NCBI GenBank assembly: GCA_007132825.1
Contig: SLNX01000238.1
Location: 1 to 7,416, forward strand
DNA: 7,416 nt
Direction of reading: 5' to 3'
From: Bacteroidales bacterium
GTDB lineage: Bacteria; Bacteroidota; Bacteroidia; Bacteroidales; UBA7960
The notes under the pieces are model-generated. The model saw only the letters and a list, made by a program, of their open reading frames with translations. It was not told where the DNA came from and did no database searches. A program made the translations under genes and the position numbers. Every line of letters begins with the position of its first letter. Within the stretch, counting starts at the first letter, position 1. Shown here piece by piece: positions 1 through 5,288 of the stretch.

Positions 1-1227
1 ATCCATGATGATTTTGATGAGCCCCCGTTGAGCGACATTCCGGTTGGTACCGTTCTCACCATAGCGGAACTTCGTGACATGCATGACAACGAGCCGATTC
101 TTTTTGAGGATGACTACTCCGTATATGCCACGGTAACCATGGATGACAAATCGGGTAATATATTCAGAAATGCTTTCGTTCAGGACGAAACGGGAGCCAT
201 CAATCTCCGCTTGCAAGCACCCGGTGCCGTTTATCAGGGCGACTCCGTGCGCATTGCCCTCAAAGGAACCATTCTGAGTTCTTACATGCAGATGTTGCAG
301 CTTGACAACGTGAATGTAGACAGAAACATTATCAAAAAAGCGAACGGCAAAACTGTTGAACCTCATCTAATGTCGATTTCCGAAATTAGCCCCCAATACC
401 AGGCAAGATTGATCAAACTGGATGGAGTGCAATTCATAGCATCCGACGCAGGGCTACCTTTTGCCGACAGTGAGAACCTTTTGGCGGTTAACCGTATCCT
501 GGAAGATTGTGATGGCAACCAGGTCATTGTAAGGACCAGTGGTTACGCAAATTTTGCCGATGAGCTGACACCGGAACATAATGGAAGTGTCATTGCCATC
601 CTTTCACAGTTTCGAAGCGACTTTCAACTATACATAAGAAGCCTCAGTGAGGTTGACATGAATAACCCCCGCTGCGGTGATGATGACGATGACGACAATG
701 GCACGGACCCCGGAGAGGCGGTCACATTCATTGACGAGGACTTTCAGTCCTATCCTGATCATGCAATTATCAACCAGAATGGATGGACAGCCTTTGCTGA
801 AGAAGGGGAAAGAAACTGGATTTGCCGTATCCATCAAGGCAATCACTATGCACAGGTAACGGCATATAACTCCTCTGACGCAACCAATGTGATGTGGATG
901 ATCACCCCACCAATCGATCTGGATGCAATGTCGAACCCCGTTTTTGAGTTTGAATCGGCGCAAGCCTTTTATACGCATGACGGTTTCAGTCTGCATATTT
1001 CCAGCGATTTTAACGGAAGTGATGTAACTGGTGCCACATGGGAACCACTCGCAGCAACACTTGTCGGAGAGCAAGACCCAAGCAACACATGGATCCACTC
1101 GGGATACATTGATCTTGCTGTCTATTCAGGCATCGTGCACATCGCCTGGCGATATGAAGCAGAAGAGCCCATAGGGAATACCGGCACATTCAGGGTTGAC
1201 AATGTAAAACTTTATGAAGACAATTAA
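1..1227 (+). CDS. DUF5689 / choice-of-anchor-J-like lipoprotein, 5'-truncated by window edge
   Basis: The frame is open from base 1, so the 5' end lies outside the window; the TTG at 28 is not a convincing start. The first residues read IHDDFDEPP, the acidic Pro-rich stretch that usually follows the lipid-anchored Cys in DUF5689 proteins, so I infer that only a signal peptide of about 25 codons is missing. Counting the TTG as residue 1, a DUF5689 region spans about 8-212 (TIAELRDMH, VTMDDKSGNI, AFVQDETGAI, GDSVRIAL, VRTSGYA, YIRSLSEV). A linker with six Asp follows (D codons 679-696), then a MAM/choice-of-anchor-J-like beta-sandwich at about 235-399 (IDEDFQSYP, WMITPPID, GTFRVDNVKLYED). No C-terminal sorting domain follows, so N-terminal lipidation is the likely anchor. 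It is a paralogue of the next gene, 46 bases away, and probably cotranscribed with it. Ligand and function are unknown; a binding or adhesion role at the cell surface is inference. Confidence 0.8.
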   Translation: MHDDFDEPPLSDIPVGTVLTIAELRDMHDNEPILFEDDYSVYATVTMDDKSGNIFRNAFVQDETGAINLRLQAPGAVYQGDSVRIALKGTILSSYMQMLQLDNVNVDRNIIKKANGKTVEPHLMSISEISPQYQARLIKLDGVQFIASDAGLPFADSENLLAVNRILEDCDGNQVIVRTSGYANFADELTPEHNGSVIAILSQFRSDFQLYIRSLSEVDMNNPRCGDDDDDDNGTDPGEAVTFIDEDFQSYPDHAIINQNGWTAFAEEGERNWICRIHQGNHYAQVTAYNSSDATNVMWMITPPIDLDAMSNPVFEFESAQAFYTHDGFSLHISSDFNGSDVTGATWEPLAATLVGEQDPSNTWIHSGYIDLAVYSGIVHIAWRYEAEEPIGNTGTFRVDNVKLYEDN

Positions 1228-1256
1228 TCACATTGTGATGTGATCTCTCGAGATCA
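1227..1256. repeat. two overlapping-to-adjacent inverted repeats between the lipoprotein genes
   Basis: Bases 1227-1233 (ATCACAT) pair with 1238-1244 (ATGTGAT) around the loop TGTG. Bases 1241-1247 (TGATCTC) pair with 1250-1256 (GAGATCA) around TC. The two 7-bp arms share bases 1241-1244, so as RNA hairpins they would be mutually exclusive. They begin at the stop codon of the first gene and end 17 bases before the ATG of the second. No T-run follows, so this is not a classical intrinsic terminator. Possible roles are an operator or an RNA-processing or stability element between two cotranscribed genes; neither is demonstrated. Confidence 0.55.
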
Positions 1257-1273
1257 ATAAAATAAATGAAATT

Positions 1274-3178
1274 ATGAAGAAACATATTAAAAATAGCAGT
1301 CCGGCAATTATCCTTATCCTGGCTTTCTTTTTCGCTATGACATCGTCATGCGAAAAGATTGAACCCGATTCACCGCCCACAAACACATTACCTGCCGACA
1401 GCATTATAACGATCAGTGAATTGAGGGAGCTATATAACGGTGAACCGATCGACTTTGAAGATTCCGGAATCAATGTAATGGCCATCGTAACCATGGACGA
1501 TAGCTCTGGAAATATCTATCGCGAAGCCTTTGTCCAGGATGATGAAGCAGGAATTTTGATCAGGTTTTCCCAATTTGGCAACTTCAGTGAAGGCGACTCT
1601 GTCAGGATCGCACTAAGAGGAGCCACTCTTGATGAATATCGCAATATGTTGCAGTTGACCAATGTTGATGGAAGAACAAATTTGGTTGTTCAAGCTTCGG
1701 AAAGATACCGTGATCCTATTCCGGTTACCATTGAAGAGATAGACAGCGCCATGCAGGGAATGCTTGTAAAGTTGGATGAAGTACAATTCTCTTTTGGTGA
1801 TGTTGGGGCTCCTTACGCCTTGTCGCCCGAAGTGCAGTCGGGGACCAACCGGAACCTGGAAGACTGCTATGGCAATGGCTTGATTGTTCGCACCAGTGGC
1901 TATGCAGATTTCGCCAATGAACAGATACCAGAAGGGAACGGCAGCATCATCGGACTTATCGGCCAGTTTGACAACACCATGCAGTTGCATATCCGCCGAA
2001 TCTCCGAAGTGATATTGGAAGGGGAGCGCTGTGATCCTCCCGGAGAGGACCTTGAACTGATCACAATTGCTGAGATTAAGCAAATGTATGCTGATGGGGC
2101 CACCAACCTGCCTCCGAATACAAGGTTTGAAGGGGTGATAATATCTGACAGAGATCATGAAAACCATCCTGGACAGAATGCTTATATGATGGATGAGAAT
2201 GGCGACGGAATTGCCTTGCGCTTTCAATCCTGGCACTCATTGAACTTGGGTCTGCAAGTCAGGATTAACTCCTCTAACATGCCCATTACCCGTTTCAACG
2301 GTTTGCTTCAGGTTGAACAGATCCCAACGGGTAATGCAATTGTACTGGGCCATGGCGAATTGCCCGAACCGGTTGTGACAACAATCCAGAATCTGCGAAA
2401 CAACATCAATGACTTTGAGTCTACCCTCGTTATGATAAAAGACGCAACGCTACCGGGAGGAGGCACTTTTGCCGGCAGTGTTCCGGTAACCGACAACACG
2501 GGATCTATCGACATGTATACAACCAACTGGGCCTCATTTTCAGACACACAGGTTGTTGGGGGATTATACAACATTACCGCAATTGCCTCCATTCACTTTA
2601 ACCCCCAAATTCAGATCCGGAGCCTGGATGACCTGGAACTGCTGGAAGAGGATGACCATCAACCCGGTGACCCGGTAACCTCTATCGACGAAGACTTTCA
2701 GTCATATCCCGATCACGCAGTGATCAATCAAAATGGCTGGACAGCATTTGCCGAGGAGGGAGAGAGAAACTGGATCTGCCGGACTTTTAACAACAATCAT
2801 TACGCGCAGGCTACGGCTTTCAACTCACCCGACCCAACCAACGTGATGTGGATGATCACCCCGCCAATTGACCGGGATGCCATGAGCAATCCTGTCTTTG
2901 AATTTGAATCGGCTAAAGCGTTTTACACACACGATGGTTTCAGTCTCTGGATATCAACCGATTTTGACGGCACCAACGTATTGGCAGCCACCTGGGAACC
3001 GCTTGATGCAAGACTTGCCGGGGAGCAAGATCCGGATAACACATGGATCCATTCAGGATACCTCGATCTTTCATCCTACCAGGGGATCCTGCACATCGCC
3101 TGGAGGTATGAGTCCGCTGCACCGCAGGGTAATACCGGCACATTCAGGGTGGATAACGTCAAGCTTTATGAAGATTGA
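1274..3178 (+). CDS. lipoprotein with two DUF5689-like domains and a choice-of-anchor-J-like domain
   Basis: A 634-residue secreted lipoprotein of unknown function. The N-terminus MKKHIKNSS, the hydrophobic core AIILILAFFFAM and lipobox TSSC (C26) predict signal peptidase II processing and a lipid anchor, probably in the outer membrane. Region 43-249 is DUF5689 (TITISELRELYNGEPI, VTMDDSSGNIY, GDSVRIALRG, VRTSGYADFA, LHIRRISEV). Region 259-455 repeats the same layout divergently (LITIAEIKQMY, MMDENGDGIALRF, STLVMIKDA, IQIRSLDDLE), so it looks like a second DUF5689/OB-like unit that the upstream paralogue lacks. Region 471-634 is the J-like sandwich (IDEDFQSYPDH, NVMWMITPPID, GTFRVDNVKLYED), close to 80% identical by eye to the upstream copy. 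The ATG follows an A/T-rich leader without a Shine-Dalgarno site, as is common in this phylum. The 3' end overlaps the convergent cysteine desulfurase by 13 bases. A surface binding role is inferred from architecture only; domain names are from recalled motifs. Confidence 0.85.
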   Translation: MKKHIKNSSPAIILILAFFFAMTSSCEKIEPDSPPTNTLPADSIITISELRELYNGEPIDFEDSGINVMAIVTMDDSSGNIYREAFVQDDEAGILIRFSQFGNFSEGDSVRIALRGATLDEYRNMLQLTNVDGRTNLVVQASERYRDPIPVTIEEIDSAMQGMLVKLDEVQFSFGDVGAPYALSPEVQSGTNRNLEDCYGNGLIVRTSGYADFANEQIPEGNGSIIGLIGQFDNTMQLHIRRISEVILEGERCDPPGEDLELITIAEIKQMYADGATNLPPNTRFEGVIISDRDHENHPGQNAYMMDENGDGIALRFQSWHSLNLGLQVRINSSNMPITRFNGLLQVEQIPTGNAIVLGHGELPEPVVTTIQNLRNNINDFESTLVMIKDATLPGGGTFAGSVPVTDNTGSIDMYTTNWASFSDTQVVGGLYNITAIASIHFNPQIQIRSLDDLELLEEDDHQPGDPVTSIDEDFQSYPDHAVINQNGWTAFAEEGERNWICRTFNNNHYAQATAFNSPDPTNVMWMITPPIDRDAMSNPVFEFESAKAFYTHDGFSLWISTDFDGTNVLAATWEPLDARLAGEQDPDNTWIHSGYLDLSSYQGILHIAWRYESAAPQGNTGTFRVDNVKLYED

Positions 3179-4302
3179 CAAATGGCTGAGAGTTTTTTAA
3201 CAAAATAAACTACCTCTTCAGCCGTATTGAAACGGCTGAAAGACACACGCACGGAAGGTCTGCCCGGTTCAGCATGCAATGCTTCAAGAACCGCAGACCT
3301 TTTGATGCTTCCAGAAGAGCACGCACTGCCCGATGAAACACAGATGCCTTCGATGTCGAGGGCAGGCATAATCATATTAGGGTCAATCCCTTCGGGCAGC
3401 GAAACATTGAGGATCGTATGCAGGCTGCTGCCCTCTGCATCACCATTGAACTGAACATCTTGAATATTCTCCCTCAGCAGGCTGATGCAGGTTTGCTTAA
3501 GGCCGGATATGTGCTTCTGGTCTGCCTCCATTTGTTCGTGCGCCAGCTCAAGGGCCTTTGCCATGCCCGCTATACCATAAACATTTTCAGTACCTGCACG
3601 CATGTTCCGTTCCTGGCCGCCACCACGCAAAAGTGATTTGAAAAGATGTGCCGAACGCACAACCATGAAGCCCGCTCCCTTGGGACCATGAAACTTATGG
3701 GCACTCGCAATGGCAAAGTCAATGCCCAGGTTCGGCAATTGCACCTCATACTTGCCAATTGTTTGCACGGTATCGGAAAAATACAATGCATTATGACTTT
3801 TACAAAGTTCTGAAACAGCTTTAACCGGTAAAAGGTTCCCGATCTCATTGTTTGCGTGCATCAAAACAACAACAGCATCCTTAGTGCCGGATAACCGTTC
3901 TTCAAGGTGTGAAAGACTGATGTGGCCTTTTGCATCATTATCCAGATAATGGACCTCAATGTTTGCCTCCTTTGATAAAAGTTCCAGACATTTCAATACG
4001 GCCGGATGCTCGACCCTGCTGGTGATGAAACAGTTGCGCGAAAGATCTGCAACACAGCGGCTGAGAATGGTATTGATCGCCTCTGTGCCCCCGCTTGTAA
4101 AAAACACCTCGGAAGGTGTGACTCCCATCAGCCTGGCAGTGCTGCGCCGCGCCTGCTCAATCACCACTTTTGCCTTTCGCCCCTGCTCATGAAGGGAGGA
4201 GGGATTCCCGTAAACGTTTTGCATGCAATCATGCATCACATCGATCACCTCTTTCCGTAGCGGTGTACTGGCCGCATTATCCAAATATGTCAGGGGTTTC
4301 AT
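3166..4302 (-). CDS. cysteine desulfurase (NifS/IscS-type, class V aminotransferase fold)
   Basis: A cytoplasmic PLP enzyme converting L-cysteine to L-alanine plus a protein-bound persulfide, which supplies sulfur for Fe-S clusters and thiolated tRNAs. At 378 residues it is of normal length. It begins YLDNAASTPL and contains the cofactor-site segment TSGGTEAIN (69-77), H99 in VEHPAV, HANNEIG (149-155), D177 and Q180 in FSDTVQTIG, the Schiff-base lysine K203 in ASAHKFHGPKGAGF, RAGTEN (235-240), and the catalytic loop SSGSACSSGS with C328. The C-terminal motif reads RVSFSRFNT, where IscS proteins usually have a G in place of the second S. The start ATG (complement of 4300-4302) follows a short leader with a 7-mer repeat and a candidate promoter. 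No iscU, suf or mnmA neighbour is visible, so the sulfur acceptor cannot be told from context. I leave the symbol blank because NifS, IscS and other type I paralogues cannot be separated here. Confidence 0.95.
   Translation of the reverse strand: MKPLTYLDNAASTPLRKEVIDVMHDCMQNVYGNPSSLHEQGRKAKVVIEQARRSTARLMGVTPSEVFFTSGGTEAINTILSRCVADLSRNCFITSRVEHPAVLKCLELLSKEANIEVHYLDNDAKGHISLSHLEERLSGTKDAVVVLMHANNEIGNLLPVKAVSELCKSHNALYFSDTVQTIGKYEVQLPNLGIDFAIASAHKFHGPKGAGFMVVRSAHLFKSLLRGGGQERNMRAGTENVYGIAGMAKALELAHEQMEADQKHISGLKQTCISLLRENIQDVQFNGDAEGSSLHTILNVSLPEGIDPNMIMPALDIEGICVSSGSACSSGSIKRSAVLEALHAEPGRPSVRVSFSRFNTAEEVVYFVKKLSAICQSS
3217..3240. repeat. perfect 9-bp inverted repeat within the desulfurase 3' coding region
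   Basis: TTCAGCCGT (3217-3225) is followed by a 6-base spacer and its exact complement ACGGCTGAA (3232-3240). It lies inside the codons for the conserved FSRFNTAE motif of the cysteine desulfurase and 38 bases past the stop of the convergent lipoprotein gene. A hairpin in either transcript is plausible. No T-run follows on the plus strand. On the minus strand a moderately T-rich stretch follows, but it lies before the stop codon. Confidence 0.5.
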
Positions 4303-4307
4303 GGGGA

Positions 4308-4335
4308 TTTAATGGTTTAGGGTTTAGGGTTAAAC
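4308..4335. repeat. short degenerate tandem 7-mer repeat (TTTAGGG-like)
   Basis: Units read TTTAATGG (4308-4315), TTTAGGG (4316-4322), TTTAGGG (4323-4329) and TTAAAC (4330-4335). Two copies are exact and two are degenerate. The array sits directly upstream of the desulfurase start codon and would form almost the whole 5' leader if the candidate promoter at 4343-4350 is used. Confidence 0.6.
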
Positions 4336-4342
4336 TATTCAA

Positions 4343-4350
4343 CAAAGTTA
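4343..4350 (-). promoter_or_regulatory. candidate Bacteroidota -7 box for the cysteine desulfurase
   Basis: Read on the minus strand, these bases are TAACTTTG, an exact match to the TAnnTTTG element recognised by the primary sigma factor of Bacteroidota. The start codon is about 40 bases downstream, a reasonable leader length. I see no convincing TTTG-type -33 element at the usual 19-21 base spacing, so the call rests on one motif plus position. Confidence 0.45.
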
Positions 4351-4421
4351 CACAATGTTCTATTTTCTTTAAGAAATCATAAATGAAATTGGTTTTTTAC
4401 ACTTTTTCACGCTAAAAATCG

Positions 4422-4429
4422 TACTTTTG
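4422..4429 (+). promoter_or_regulatory. candidate Bacteroidota -7 box for the mannosyltransferase-pyrC operon
   Basis: TACTTTTG matches TAnnTTTG and lies in an AT-rich stretch 74 bases before the GTG start at 4504. Transcription would begin near 4435 and give a leader of roughly 70 bases. The -33 region (TTTTACAC around 4395-4402) is a weak match. It is divergent from the desulfurase box at 4343-4350. Confidence 0.45.
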
Positions 4430-4494
4430 GTGTGTTTATGAGAGGTTATGGAACCGTATCTGATCCTTTCATCAAATACAAAACCTAAAATCTG

Positions 4495-4500
4495 AAGGAG
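4495..4500 (+). promoter_or_regulatory. ribosome binding site deciding the GTG start at 4504
   Basis: AAGGAG lies 3 bases before GTG. The spacing is short, but this is the only clear Shine-Dalgarno match among the genes here, and the leader holds no usable in-frame ATG: one at 4438 is in frame but meets a TAA at 4486-4488. This supports GTG as the start, and the protein then opens directly with the conserved glycosyltransferase beta-strand. Confidence 0.55.
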
Positions 4501-4503
4501 AAA

Positions 4504-5262
4504 GTGGCTGACAGTCTGGTCATTATCCCTACGTATAACGAACGGGATAATATTGAAAAGGTTATCCGGTTGATTTTTTCGCTGCCGCACGATTTTCACG
4601 TGCTGGTCGTGGACGACAATTCTCCTGATGGTACCGCCGAGTTGGTAAGAAAGCTAATTACGAAATTTCCCGAACAACTTTTCCTGGAATCCCGAAAGGG
4701 CAAACTGGGATTGGGAACTGCATACATCCACGGATTCAAATGGGCGCTGAAAAGGGATTATGAATTCATTTTTGAGATGGACGCTGACCTGTCTCATAAT
4801 CCCGATGACCTGATCCTTCTGCGTAATGCATGCGCTGATGAAGGTTATGATCTGGCAATAGGTTCCAGGTATATTGATGGTGTGAATGTTGTAAACTGGC
4901 CCCTTGGCAGGGTGTTGATGTCATACCTGGCGTCAATTTACGTCAGAATGATCACGGGGATGCCAATACAAGACACCACGGCAGGTTTCAAGTGCTACAG
5001 AAGGTCTGTTCTTGAAACGATTGACCTTGATGACATCAGGTTTTCCGGGTATGCCTTCCAGATTGAAATGAAATTTACTGCCTGGAAGCTTGGTTTTAAG
5101 GTAAAAGAGGTGTCCATTGTTTTCACTGATCGCACTGAAGGCGACTCCAAAATGAGTACGGGAATATTCAGGGAGGCGGTATTGGGTGTTATCAAGCTGC
5201 GCTGGCAAAGCATTTTCAACAAAAAAAAGTATACCCCCCCTCCTTCTGAACAATCAGGCTAA
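4504..5262 (+). CDS. polyprenol monophosphomannose synthase (GT2 family, DPM1-like)
   Basis: A 252-residue glycosyltransferase of family GT2, predicted to transfer mannose from GDP-mannose to polyprenyl phosphate at the cytoplasmic face of the inner membrane, making the lipid-linked donor for glycan or protein mannosylation. The GT-A fold starts at once with VIIPTYNERDNI (6-17), followed by VVDDNSPDGTAEL (35-47), the metal-binding DAD at 93-95 in EMDADLSHNP, GSRYIDG (120-126), DTTAGFKCYRR (157-167), GYAFQIEMK (182-190) and FTDRTEGDSKMS (207-218). All are typical of Dpm1-type enzymes. There is no C-terminal membrane segment, so it resembles the short soluble or peripheral form. The basic, proline-bearing tail NKKKYTPPPSEQSG is encoded by A8 and C7 runs. 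The next gene, pyrC, starts 26 bases after the stop, suggesting one operon. Sugar specificity is inferred from family resemblance; another lipid-phosphate hexosyltransferase is possible. Confidence 0.9.
   Translation: MADSLVIIPTYNERDNIEKVIRLIFSLPHDFHVLVVDDNSPDGTAELVRKLITKFPEQLFLESRKGKLGLGTAYIHGFKWALKRDYEFIFEMDADLSHNPDDLILLRNACADEGYDLAIGSRYIDGVNVVNWPLGRVLMSYLASIYVRMITGMPIQDTTAGFKCYRRSVLETIDLDDIRFSGYAFQIEMKFTAWKLGFKVKEVSIVFTDRTEGDSKMSTGIFREAVLGVIKLRWQSIFNKKKYTPPPSEQSG
5221..5240 (+). repeat. A8 and C7 homopolymer runs in the mannosyltransferase 3' end
   Basis: Eight A at 5221-5228 and seven C at 5234-5240 lie within the last 14 codons. A one-base loss in the C run would replace the tail with one ending in NNQAKKILP and stop just before pyrC. 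A one-base gain would end it within a few residues. Either changes only the variable C-terminus, so any variation is probably mild. Confidence 0.6.
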
Positions 5263-5288
5263 AAAAATCCTACCATAAAAAACATAAA

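Noticed and set aside
28..30. TTG as the start codon of the first lipoprotein gene
   Set aside because: The frame is open to base 1, the upstream residues IHDDFDEPP fit a mature lipoprotein start, and starting at TTG would leave no signal peptide. The gene is better read as cut by the window edge.
628..1098. 156-codon open frame on the minus strand inside the first lipoprotein gene
   Set aside because: It lies wholly antisense to a gene with clear conserved domains, has no recognisable motif, and its Cys/His-rich composition is typical of a shadow frame.
1228..1244. CRP/FNR-like operator (TCACA and TGTGA words)
   Set aside because: The half-sites do not have the TGTGA-N6-TCACA arrangement: TCACA and TGTGA are separated by one base in the reverse order. 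It is better described as plain inverted repeats.
1613..2236. 207-codon open frame on the minus strand inside the second lipoprotein gene
   Set aside because: Antisense to well-supported coding sequence, with no family resemblance or ribosome site.
3189..3240. Intrinsic terminator for either convergent gene
   Set aside because: The six-T run (3193-3198) comes before the stem on the plus strand, and no T-run follows the stem. On the minus strand termination there would cut the desulfurase before its stop codon.
4314..4330. Telomere-type repeat (plant-like TTTAGGG)
   Set aside because: Only two exact copies, in a bacterial intergenic region between two ordinary genes; the resemblance is coincidental.
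5221..5262. Programmed -1 frameshift at A_AAA_AAG as a functional fusion signal
   Set aside because: The -1 frame stops after about six residues, before the normal stop, and I see no upstream ribosome-like stimulator or strong downstream stem. Kept only as a note on tail variation.
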